Source: Megalopta genalis (Eukaryota; Arthropoda; Insecta; Hymenoptera; Halictidae). From it: a stretch of 64,000 bases of DNA. The translations under genes and the position numbers were made by a program. The notes below the pieces were generated by a model. It did not search any database, was not told where the DNA came from, and saw nothing but the letters and a program-made list of their open reading frames with translations. Below are positions 1 to 11,900 of the stretch, piece by piece; the stretch's first letter is position 1; each line of letters opens with the position of its first letter. The stretch lies in assembly GCF_051020955.1 (NCBI RefSeq), contig NC_135018.1:10369439-10433438 (forward strand), given 5' to 3'.

Positions 1-780
1 TATCATTTCCTATACTACATTTCAGCTATTTTATATTTCGTTTCGAATATTTTATGAGAACGATAAAGACGTTAAGCCGAACATGCTCTTTGGCTTTAGT
101 TAATAGGTTCGCATAATGCTAAGCCTCGGGGCTTAATACCTGATCAGCGTCCAGCATCCAGCATGTGAATGAAATACGATAATTAATTTCGACGAGACTG
201 GTTTGGTCATGGGATTCAAAGCCATGACGTGAAGGTCCGAATCAATTTTAATGACGTACTTTCCAGCAGTTCGCTTCCTAAATCGCCTGATACCAACCGG
301 AACGAAATCGAATATCCATCGATTAAGCAAACAAAAATCCTAATGCAATAATCCTAATGCGCTAGAAAATCCATGAATTGCATGGCAATACTGTCTCGTT
401 CCGGTCCCGGTGAAAATTTAATACACACCCGTTACCTACAGATCTATAAATTTCTTCCTTAAAAAGATCCTTCTATCCCGAATTCTACCGAACAAGTTAT
501 GAGATTAATCGGTGAACAACAAATATACCGAGCTTTCTCGCCAGCGACCAATTCGTGAAACAATAGAAGGTTTGTAAAAAAAACGATTTCAAAACGATCC
601 TTTACCAATTTATTAACCCATAATATAAATATCAACCGCCGACAGCTCGGCGTGGTGCATCCCCGGCCAGTGGTGTACCCATAAATTTCTGTCACCTCAC
701 CGTGAGCCCGAAACGGCGCGAGAAACACCCGTTGCGATAATTTCATACGATCATTATGTTTATTTCGCCCCGATCCCCGT
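1..780. other. 3' flank of the NRF-like gene, no clear gene
   Basis: AT-rich sequence downstream of the minus-strand acyltransferase gene. A 65-codon minus-strand open stretch at 133-330 has no recognisable domain and no convincing acceptor site, so I do not call it a gene. Minus-strand AATAAA signals lie at 759-764 and 609-614 (listed separately). Confidence 0.5.
609..764 (-). terminator. candidate polyadenylation signals of the NRF-like gene
   Basis: Two minus-strand AATAAA hexamers (plus-strand tttatt at 759-764 and 609-614) lie 17 and about 170 nt beyond the TGA that ends the open exon at 781-1431. I saw no AATAAA between 1432 and 1845, just after the TAG at 1846. This favours transcripts running through the 781-1431 exon. 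It is an inference from consensus signals only. Confidence 0.35.
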
Positions 781-1431
781 TCAAGTCTCTTCCTCCTCCC
801 AGACCCAATTGGTCTCCTCCGATTTGCTCCTCGCCGTCGTTCTATCAACTCCAAAATGTTCCTCCTCGGTTGACCAATTTATCTTCGAGGAATCCTCTTC
901 GTTATCCGACCTCGAATTAGTTTTGCTACTCTCCCTGCTCCTCCCCTCCGTCGATGTAGTCTCCTCCGATTTCGTCGAGCTAGTCTTATTCTCCTCGGTA
1001 TCGGTACTTTTGCTTCTGGACAACCTGACTGATTCGGACTCGTCGTCTCCGTACGAACTAACGTCTTCGTATTCGGAGCTTTGTTCTCCACTGCGCTCTC
1101 TCTGTATGCTCGGCGTGTCGTCGCCCTTTGGACCCTTAGGGTCCGTCTTTGCTTGATCTCTGACCTCCTTGACGCCTACGGCGTACGGCCTGTCCTCCTC
1201 GGACCTCGACTTCTGCATCTGCCAAGCCTTCTTGAAAGGATGCTCGTTGTCCTGCTGTACCAGCTTCGGCCTCTCCGGAAGAAGATACTCGGGATCCTCC
1301 TCGCTGGCTTGGCTCTTTATTATAGACTCCCTTTTGTAGAGACCTTTCGGCTGCAACTCCGACGATTTATCCACGATGTTCCAACCAGACTCGGACAGAT
1401 CTACTTCCTCCTGCGACAGCTTCGACAAATC
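781..1431 (-). CDS. probable 3'-terminal exon of the NRF-like acyltransferase gene (long-tail isoform)
   Basis: Minus-strand open exon of 217 codons including a TGA stop (781-783). It is preceded by a good 3' splice site (pyrimidine-rich tract ending TTTCCAG before GATTTGTCG) and starts in phase 0. The product is hydrophilic and rich in Ser, Glu, Arg and Lys (many SE, SK and SR pairs), the same composition as the tail in the upstream exon at 1846-3174. Joining needs a phase-0 donor in that exon. The best I see is a GC donor (GTGCAG followed by GCAGGA, exon end at 1870), which would give ...RISVQ joined to DLSKLSQEE and skip the TAG at 1846. It is a disordered cytosolic or lumenal tail with no catalytic motif. 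Alternatives are a donor in a small unseen exon, or an unrelated gene. Confidence 0.5.
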   Translation of the reverse strand, partial: DLSKLSQEEVDLSESGWNIVDKSSELQPKGLYKRESIIKSQASEEDPEYLLPERPKLVQQDNEHPFKKAWQMQKSRSEEDRPYAVGVKEVRDQAKTDPKGPKGDDTPSIQRERSGEQSSEYEDVSSYGDDESESVRLSRSKSTDTEENKTSSTKSEETTSTEGRSRESSKTNSRSDNEEDSSKINWSTEEEHFGVDRTTARSKSEETNWVWEEEET

Positions 1432-1845
1432 CTGGAAATAGAATCGACATTGTGAATCGACTGAATCATGTGTTACTATTTAGAGAGACATGCTAATTCA
1501 AATACCCTAATGTATTTTCTTTCTAACAATTTTTACTAACGATCTGTAGACTGTGAAATCTCATGCAGATTCTCATTTTCCCGTTTAAACTTCGTAAATT
1601 TTTCAACAAACGACAAATATATCTTTCATCGACTAATGCTAAAAATGTTATTACGAGCGTTCGCCGATTCCCATGCTATCGCATATGTTAGCAACTTGCA
1701 TGCAGCATAACTGCTTAAGATCAGGTATTAAGACAGCGCACAAAAGTCTCACGATAGAAGATTATACGGTTCCACGGCAAAGGAATCTAGAAAGTAGATC
1801 ATAACAGACTCGAATCTAGGAAAACCTTCTACATTTCCAGGCATT

Positions 1846-3601
1846 CTAATTTGAAACAGGGAATCCTGCCTGCACAGAAATCCTCTTGCTATCCTTAGTA
1901 AGCACAAAGTTAAAAGTAGCTACATCCTCGTCCTCTTCGACGGAGGTCATTTGGCTGCTGCTGGTGTGGGATCTCCTGGAGGCATCCCAGAGAACTTCTT
2001 CCTCGCTCATGGTGTCGTCCCTGGGTGGAGGCGCTTGTTCCCGGTACTCCCTCCGTCTCCTGTAGGCACTGTCCTCTTCAGCCTCACTGCGTTCCTGCGA
2101 AGAGCCCAGGTGTGCCACTCTGGAACCAACGCTGACTGTCCAAGAGTCCATGTTGTCATCCGCCGAAGGATCCTTCAGCAAAGCCAGTCTGCCCTCTGCG
2201 GAGGACCTCCTCCTCAAGGAGACTAGATCCTCGTCTTCCAGTAGGGAATCGCGTTCCTGCGTGGCCAGTCTCTCCATGAATTGTTTTCTACGTATCCTCA
2301 GCTCATTCTCCCAGTCCTCCTCGTCGCTGTGCCTCGGTTCTGCTGGAAGCTGCCTCTTTTCCAGCTTTCTTCGTTGCGAGAGCTCCTCCTCGCTCTCCGA
2401 GGAGTACGCCCGCCTAACGTCCGAGGACCTTGAGAAGGATCTTGTTTGTCTTTGAACAGGATCGAGATCCTCCGATCGGCCGGAGTGCCTTTTAACGTCC
2501 GCACCTCGGGAAGACGAGCGGTCGCGGTTTGCCGACTCCGAGGAACGATAATCCTCGCGGTCCCTGATCGCCGACCTCCTTCTGGATTCGGACCGGCTAT
2601 AGTGTCTAAGCTCCTCCCTCTGTGTCTGCCTCCACAAGTATTGCTCATCCTCGTCGCTGTCCTGCAGCATCCTGCTGTCGAGGCTCCTCGACGTCGATCT
2701 TCTGCGTTGCAAAAGAGCATCTTTGTGCTCGAGCTGCGACCTCAGCAACTCCTCCTCTTCCGGTTCAGAGTTCTGGTAGTCCCTCTGACTACTTCTGCTT
2801 CGTCTCCGCTCCCTGTAACCGTCGTCTCTCGTAGAGTACCTTCTGCTAGCTTCCAAAGACTCGTTTTCCGACTGGAACGGTGTTCTCTTCAAGGTTTCTT
2901 TGTATTCTTTTTCTTTTTCCTGCAGTGGCTCGTTGCTCGGTTTCGTGCCGTTCTTCAGCCAGTCCCAACTCGTGGAAACCACCTCGTCCTCTTCGTCTCG
3001 CTGCTTTGGTTTTTCTTTCACCTGAGTTTCCGGCGGTTGATCCTCGACGGAGACCTTGGCTCGCATGTCCGTGCACTCCATTATCACGTTCTTGAACTCT
3101 TGCATCGGCAGATCCAGTAACAGGGTCAGTACAACCGAGACGATCACTACTGTTGCTAACTCTTTGCAGTCGAGCTGCAACAGAATCGTGGTAATGAGTT
3201 TCTCGTATGATCGCCATTATAATATCAGCTTGAATAGAAAAGTTTACGTAAAAAACATCTCATAGAAACATCTATCTAATATCAGAAATTTTCGAAGGAA
3301 AGATTAGAAACCAGTCATTTTGACTAGTACTTTTAGTGTTAAAGAAAACCGCTGGAGAAATTTGGTATTAACAACGCCTCGTTAAAATGAATTTAAATAT
3401 TTGAGTGAAGGTTGGATAGACTATATTTGAATCTTAACAAACGTAGATTTCAGATTCGCGTTATGTTATTCACTGTTCTGTAATTTATCTTATCGTGTTC
3501 GGTTTCGTAACTTAAACTATCTTGTTCTGTTCGGTTCCGTGACTTATTTTGTTCTATTCGATTTCGTAGCTCATCTTGCTGTGTCCGGTTTCGTGACATT
3601 A

Positions 3602-3642
<41 letters not shown>

Positions 3643-3677
3643 TTGTATCATTATTATTGTTGTTGTTGTTGTTCTTG

Positions 3678-3708
<31 letters not shown>

Positions 3709-6700
3709 CATTAGTGGAAGATGATTGCCTCGTGTTGTCAATACCATAATTTATTCACGAAGAATTCTCGTTTAGGGCTGTCGCACGTGATGTCCGTACA
3801 TTAAATGATTTGACCAACAGCGCCGACCTTGCTGGACCTTGATAGCCGCATTTTTATAGAAATGATTATTGACAAGATCCATTTTATAACGTTTCAGGTA
3901 GCCAAAAATCTGTTTGGTTGATTTTATAATGTGTAAGATATGAGAGGAACTTGTTTGATATATTGAAAAATTTTAAAAAGTTTGCTAATTAGGATAATAT
4001 TTCTACCGTGTGAATGTGCAAAAAAGAAATGTAGCATATTCATTGTGTACTCTATAAGCTTAGAGTTGTGGTATAGTAGGTATGTCATAATTTGATAATA
4101 GTGCCGAATAACTCTAACTGTGTCACTTACCCCATTAAAAACGCTAAACTCGCTCGCGTACCTCGTGCTCCCCACATTGATAAAAAACACTGCGAACTGC
4201 GTCATGTAGAACGCGTACGATATCCTGCTAATGAGAAGTAGCCACTGCTGTGACAGGAATCTGTTGATTATACCTGCAAAAAGAATAACCGAGACTTGAA
4301 CCCTACATTAATCGATCCCGGAAGTGGTAAAACTCTTTTAAGTAGTATTCTCGAACGTAAATTGCGCTATTCATGTATTCCCATGGAAAATGACTCGCGT
4401 GTCAATGACCACGCATACCTCCATTATTCGTGTGACAGGCATATATGGACCAGCATAGGGCGATGGAAGATGCAATCGGACTGAGCACACCGTAATTGGC
4501 GGCCTCTTCGGCATCGTACACGTAATCCATCTTGGCTAAATGCCAAGGTGAAAGTATCGACCATGACATCAAGGCCGCCGAGATTAACCATCCCAAGACC
4601 ACTAACACCTGAAAGTAGTATATCAACATTTCTTGCCAGCTCGACGGATGTCACATGCGAATACCTTGTGTATCCTAATGTCCCTCTTGGTATAATGCAA
4701 CAGCACACCAAGACCTACGCCGAACACGTATGACGTTGCTCGGTGTAACGTCGTCGTGTAAGTCAGATCAGCCGTCCTGTAGAGCTGCTTTATGCTGAAA
4801 TCGACGGGTTCGAATGCTGAACTCGAAATGTTTGGAAAGTTGAAGCGAAATAGCTGTTTCATAACAGGCCACTCTCTCACCTTACGCCGTGGAAGAAGAC
4901 GAGAGTAAGTCTGTGGGTCGATATCGCCACGTAACGGAGAGTAGCCGCCAGCAGCACAAAAAAGAATATCAGAAGAACGCCGAAGATCGTCTTGAACTGC
5001 AATAAGAAGACCAAGAGCGGCGCCAACAGCGACAGTTGCATGTCCAGTGCAAGCTGATGTGTATGTGTCGCACACTATGCAACCGAAAATAGAGATTTCT
5101 TATCCTTAAACAGGTTATCCCCGGCAGGTAATTTCTCATCGTTTATTCTTATTTCAACTCTCCACGTATTCATCACTCTACTGCTATTATTACCACATAA
5201 ATATTATAACGATTACAAGGAATAAGAATATTCGTCGATCGACGAAAGACGATTGAACTTAGAAAATCATTCGAAATGAAAATGTTGAGAAACTGTTTCT
5301 TTTAATCCCTCCGGTAAAAATAGAGTTAAGAAGAACCGGTGAGAATTAATAAAGAATCTTCTGATTACGGTTTCTTCCATGGGCAAGAAGTTCTGTATGT
5401 AGAGTAAATTGGTCCACGCGTTGCTCTTGCAGATTTCAGCATTGCGGACTACAGTGATGTTCCATAGTGGCCCGGATCCGATATGTTCCATCACGAAGGC
5501 GTAGAAGAAGATCACCGCTAGCAAAGCTGGCGTCAGCCTAAACAACAACAAAGCGCGATGTATCTAGATGACAGAGAGTATTTATTTTAAAAAGAATCGT
5601 TTTAAAAAGACCTGCCTGATGTATCTGGTGACAAGGCGACAGAACCAGCGAATTTCTCCGCGCTTTGTATACTCATTCGCCATATTGTAAGCGGTTAACG
5701 CACCGCTAAATAGCAGAAACCATTCCGTATAAATGAACGACGTTCTCACGATCGTGCTGATCGGTTTGGTTACAACCTTCATCGACAGGAACAAACGTGA
5801 GCATTCTCTCGAGCATTAAATTTCGCGTATAGAAACGCGTAAAACATGAACAAATTGGACTTCTTAAGAAGCGACCTGCGCAGAAACTTACCTGTGAAAC
5901 ATCGAGTCGATTAACGTACGGCATGGTCAATAATGGTACGAATTTGTGTGCGGTGTAAATCAGGAGAGCGCCAATTGCTCTCAATCCGTGGATGCAACTG
6001 ATATCGAAACTGTTCGTTCCTCTCTTTAATAGCGTCTTCAAGTTTTTCCGTAACGAAAACGCCATTATTATTCTTTCGGAATAGCTTCCTGAAGATAAGA
6101 TAAGATCAGAGTCAACAGCAGCATTACACGTAAATATTCGCTTACCTTTCCCTTCAGACACCACTAAGTAGTCCCGCGCGGTTGCTACGATCGCCAGACA
6201 GATGATCATGGCGTAGAAATAGCTGAAGACGAAAGTTCAAAAATTACAATTATAATTATGGAAGGTGATTATTTGTGAAATTTCATTGAACCTTGTAACG
6301 CGGCAGTTTGTGTAAAGATTAATCAGTTTAATTGAATAAATGAACAAAGTGAATCTAAGATGCATCGTGCATCTTGAATTGCACCCCGGATGTGTTCGCA
6401 TCACGATACGCGGAATAAAAGGTCAATAGCCCCCCCCCCCCTCCCCATAACTGTGCAATTTAATGTACGTACAGAACGCCGATCGTCTCTTTCGAATAGC
6501 TTTCCGATTTCTGTTTCACGTAACACATGTTAGGGTCCACGTGCACTATGAATTTGATTCCTATGGTAGAATTGTAGAATTCCAGGGCTTGTTCTACTAT
6601 GTTTTTAGCATGCTCTACCGAACAGGCTGCTGGTATACACAGTGCCCAATTCGCCGTAGTGCCTCTCGGAACGAAATGACCCGGCTAAAACATATATACA

Positions 6701-8921
6701 TTCTTATTATCACCGTTGTCGGCCAACAGGATTTTCGAACAGACGATAATTTCTGTCAAAACACGTTATGGTATCTTGCGATGCATGATCGAACATCTAT
6801 CGATTTTGTAATTCGTACTCGACGCAGTTTTGAAACCCCGTCTCGAATTACATTTTCTGCAACATCAGAAAAATGGATAACCTCTGTGAATCGCGATGAC
6901 TACATACAGGGTGTCCCAAAAATGTCTCGCAATCCGAAAGTGGCGGGTTCCTCGGGTCATTTGAAGCAACTTTTTCCTTTAGAAAAATTTTCTCCGAGGC
7001 ACCATTAACGAGTTATTAACGAAAAACAGTGACCGATAAGAATCGAGTACGGTAGTTCCGCTCATTGACTCGATCGCCTCACGCCAGCTGAGCTGGGATT
7101 CGACCGCCTCAACCGCTGGCGCCGCTGGCTCGGCCGCCTCGCACCAGCTGAGCTGGGATTCGACCACTCGACCGCTGGCGCGAGGCGGCCGAGCCAACGG
7201 CGCCAGCGGTCGAGGCGGTCGAATCCCAGCCCAGCTGGCGCGAGGCGACCGAGCCAATGAGCGGAACTGGGTTTCGTGCGTTGGTTGGCTGGGCCGCCTC
7301 GCGTCAGCCGTACTCGATTCTTATTGGTCACTGTTTTTCGTTAATAACTCGTTAACGGTGCCTCGCAAAAAATTTTTGTAGAGGAAGAAGCTGCTTCAAA
7401 TGATCCGAGGAACCCGCCATTTCCGGATTGCGAGACATTTTTGGGACACCCTGTATATATAGTCATACTTCGGAGAACTTATCGTTAACGCGATTACGAC
7501 GAACATGTTGCTACTCTCTGTGAAATTAGTGCCAGATATCTCGTTCGGTGGATTAGTGTAGAAAATCGGCCTACTCACATCTCGCATACTTCCTCGGAAG
7601 GTGGAACGGCCATGCATCAGGTTGGTCGGAAGCCTCATGTCCGGATCATCGGCGTAAAAGTCGATATTCGCCAAACAGTATTTCCCCTGCACCTTTATCG
7701 TCGCATTGTTCAACTTCACGTGCGCCATTACTCCCATACACTCGTCGAAATCACCGAGCTGGTTCACGTTGCCCCGCAACAAACCCGATGGGATCTTCGC
7801 GCTCGAGTCCAGCACTGTGGAACAATTTCATAGATTTATGATTCGAAAACTATGAGAAACGTTCGCCCTGAAATTCTCATTAGCGCAGCGATACGATTGC
7901 GATTACGTCGTAATGTAATTACTAAGCTAACAATTTCATAATCGATCTCAAGGAAGATTCATGGCGACACGTGTCATAGTATATTATGCATATATTGTAA
8001 TATTAGCCATAACATTACTCAGAAGAGATCAAACTCCTACAATCAGCATGATCTCATCGCAGGTTATCGATTAGCATACGTCTACGTCTGCTTTTGTTTA
8101 TTCGCTAGGAACTAACGTAACTTTGCTTGTGCTATTTTCTACTTTATTTCCCTATCCAAAAAATGTTGTTGTTTCTTTAACGCGCTATAATTCCGTAAAA
8201 TTTGGAAGTCACACAATTATGATTTACATTTTCCAAAGCATGAATTCAGTGTGACATTTTATACCGTCCTACCATTTTTTCTCATCGAAAGAATTTTGCA
8301 GTTCCAGCAAGACCAATTACATTTCTCGGTAAGACTTGAAAACAAAAAACAATTTTATTATGGAGAGTAAACGATAATGACTGTATAGTTTTTATTTTGC
8401 ATATTTGTATAATGCAGATGTTTCACATAATATTTTTCCGTGTATGCATATATGTTGCATACGTGCATATATTTTGTATACATGCATATTTGACTGATGG
8501 TTTATCGAGACAAATGTAAATCTCATAAATCGATCTCTAATGGCGCGTCGCCTCAAACGCAAATTTTAATGTCCTTGATGTTATTCCAACTGCATTACGG
8601 TATACCACATCGTCGATGATTTCCGTAATTCAATTACATTAGTCGATCAGCTGGAATAAGACATATTGGAGGCAGAGTCGTTAACAAGAAGATAGATTAT
8701 CGAGGAAGCGTCGGTCTGAAGTGAGACAATGTCGTCAGACCTAAATAAGAGACGCGCAAGATAGCACAGTCGAATAAAGAATAACACTTCTATTAGCAAG
8801 TGTATTTCAAATTCCAAGTGTCATTACAAAACTTTAACGCGAAGATGACTAAATCAAGAAATAGTAAACGCTTAATAATTTCTAGCTGGATTGCATCTGT
8901 GAAAGATGACTATATTAGTGT

Positions 8922-8975
<54 letters not shown>

Positions 8976-11900
8976 TGTACTGCAAAATATGTGAAAAACA
9001 GATTCAGTGTTACAGAAAATCGCAAATAAAACAACATTTAAAAACAGGAATAAATAAAAGAAATGTTGAAGAACGTAATCAAAATATTGCTAATAGTGCA
9101 AATAACGACTTACAAAATGGGGCACATTCTTCAAGAAAAAATAATTTTTATATTGAAATGTGTCAAGCAATGGTGACGATTAACATGCCATGGAAATGCT
9201 TGAATAATAAAGTGTGGAAAGATTCTTTAAAAAAAATATATATAGATCAAGATATTCCAAACGGATCAATGCTTCGCAAAAATTATTGAGACGATTGCTA
9301 TGATTTGGCCGTTGAAAAAATTCGGAAGGATATTGGCGACAATTACATGTGGATTTCAATGGACGAGACAACAGACGTGACTGATCATTATATAACAAAC
9401 CTCATTACAGACAAATATTAGTAAAGAAACCTAATCACATTTGTTATTCTATTGCTTTAACGCGTCGCGTGCCGTGCGTACATGCTTATTTGCTTACGTG
9501 CTTATTTAATACGCTAAAAAAATAGAACTGAAAAATTAATTTGCACTACAAGGATGGGATATAATAAATTTTTTAATATGAAGAGTAGAGCTTGGCACGG
9601 AACCTGTTAATTGAAAGAACAATCATGCATTGCACTTTTTGTGGATATAGTCTTGAAAATACTATGCCGCAGTGAAGACGAAGACAAGTTACTGCTGCTT
9701 GTTACAGACGCCGCAGCGTACATGTTAAAAAAGCCGAAAAGTATTTCAAGATATTTTATCCAAATACATATATTGCATGTGACGTGTTTGGTGCATGGGA
9801 TAAATAGAATTGCGGAGGAAGTTCGACAGCAGTTTCCGGCAGTCAATAAATTAACATCATCCGTAAAAAAAAAGTATTTTTAAAAGCTCCATTATATACG
9901 CGTGCAAAGCTATAGAAATATTTTACAAAACCTTTCACTAACACCAGAACTTGTGCTAACCAGATGGGAGGCATGATCAGAAGCTTCAATTTTTTATGCA
10001 GAGAATTTAGAGAAGATCAAAGGAGTTATTAAATCTTTCAATGAGGAGGAGGCAATATCTATTAACACTAAACCTACCGCGGTCAACGTGACCGCTTTCT
10101 TATTTTGCAATTCTGAAAAGTTGCGAGACTCTTTCGTGGAAAACGCTTGAATAAGTTATATTATCGGAGCAAGTTTTATAATAAAAACTTTACAAATTCT
10201 AAATAAATTCGGTCTTCTCACTTTTGTGAAGCAGTACATGCCAGTTGGTATTACTGCTTGGTAGGTTTAGTGTTAAAACAGCTAGAGAAGCATTACCGTA
10301 TGAACATTTACAACAGAATTTAACGTTTATATAGAGGTATCTTCAAATCCTGCCGGAAACGATGAAAGCATTTGTCAGTGAGATTACCTGTAACGCACTC
10401 AATGGATTTTGTGACGGTTGTTACGAAAACTATAGAAAATGTACATATGTACCGGCGGTTGTGGACGAAAGGTTAGATATCATCTATTTTATCATTTTTA
10501 TTAACAAATTATTAAACGAATAGAATTTTAATAAACATTCCCACGCATGTAAAAGTACTAAATATACGTTTAGTTATTTTCAGATCAATAATACGTTTCA
10601 AGCTGTATTACGAAGAAATAATACAGGCAGCCCTCGACTTTCGCACGTTCTACTTCGCACAATTCGCCATTTCGCACATTTTAGAAAATTCAACTTTGTA
10701 AGCCTTTGCGGTCGAATGTTCCCTCTGAGCGGACATCATAATTGGATGCCGCAGTAGCAGGCATCAATGGAGCAGGCTACATTGTAATCGGATGCCCTCT
10801 CTCAGGGGACATCAGACTTTAGCCATCAGATTACAATGTTGTACCGATCAAGAGGTCAAGACTGTTGAGTCTCTCCATTTTGAAGAAACACCGGAAACTA
10901 TTACCGATGAAATAGTTAGCCTCATGGATGAATTAAACTTGGACGTCAACAATAACGATGTTAATGAATTAATTGAATCTCACTCAGCACCGCTGTCAAA
11001 TGAATACCTAATTGAGCAACAATTGATTAACAATAAAATACACGACGAGAGTGAGGAAGAAGAGGCCAGTAAAAACGTCAAGACTTTGACAATTAAAAAT
11101 ATGAATGAAGTCTTTATGCATCTAGACAAATTTTTAACTATTATGGAAGAATGCGATCTTTATGCATCTAGACAAATCTTTAACTATTATGGAAGAAATC
11201 TTTATCGCGAAAAGAATAAAAAAAGGAGGTACTCGACTAACTCTTGACAAGTTTGTAAAGAATACAGCCGAAAGCTAAATAAATAAATGAATACTTTAAA
11301 ACACCGTTTCTGATGCATATCTTTTTACATCCCTCTACTTTCGAACATTCAACATTCGCGTACACATTCAGGAACCAATTGTGTGCGAAAGTCGAGGGCT
11401 CGCTGTAACTTTAACATACTATCAAAAATTAGCAACATTTTGAAAAGTACGAACGTCGAAGAACCACCAGAAATTCCATCACTGTATTAGTCCAAATATA
11501 AATACGTCTCGATAACGTCGTGCGATGTAGAAAGAACATTTTCGACGCACAGATTAATTTGAAATGATAAGAAGCACAATTTGACGACTATGGAATGACG
11601 AATAACGAATGGAAATGACGAATATGAAACTGTTGCGAAGTACTCTAATTTAAACTATAATAAATGAATTTTTGTTCCACACATTTTGCATCCATTTTGG
11701 ATGTACATACATTTTGCATAAATCTTTCAAATATCGACATAGCATAGACACTCTTTCCTCTTTCCTCGTTCCTCTTTTAATCGAACGAGTATGTCGAATG
11801 CCTGTCTGTGAGATAAACGACGTTGTTGAATCTGAAAATTCGGGAATCAGCAACCTCGAGAATTATACCGTATCTATTCGCCTTACCAGAATGATAGTGC

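Larger units (their letters stand above)
8830..11590 (+). pseudogene. degraded hAT-family (ZBED-type) transposase copy
   Basis: Broken plus-strand frames give recognisable pieces of a ZBED/hAT transposase in the right order. There is a lysine-rich start and a BED-type zinc finger (YCKICEKQIQ...HLKTGINK, 8975-9060). Next come the SMLRKNY stretch and WISMDETTDV (about 9350), which holds the first catalytic Asp region, and VTDAAAYM and HVTCLVHGINRIAEEV (about 9700-9830). It ends with the C-terminal dimerisation signature TSCDVERTFSTHRLI (about 11510-11560). Stops and frameshifts interrupt it, and a GA microsatellite (8922-8972) sits next to the zinc finger. The outer ends and 8-bp target duplication were not found. 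The copy is dead and lies in an intron antisense to the host gene. Confidence 0.8.

Noticed and set aside
133..330. 65-codon minus-strand open frame
   Set aside because: No acceptor site, no domain, and it lies after the stop and poly(A) signals of the upstream gene.
1951..3120. Plus-strand and alternative minus frames over the Ser/Arg/Glu-rich tail exon
   Set aside because: Codon-biased repeats keep other frames open; only the frame continuing from the last membrane helix is supported.
6979..7331. Two minus-strand open frames with Ala/Pro/Ser-rich repeats
   Set aside because: They are translations of the GC-rich palindrome inside the MITE at 6907-7453.
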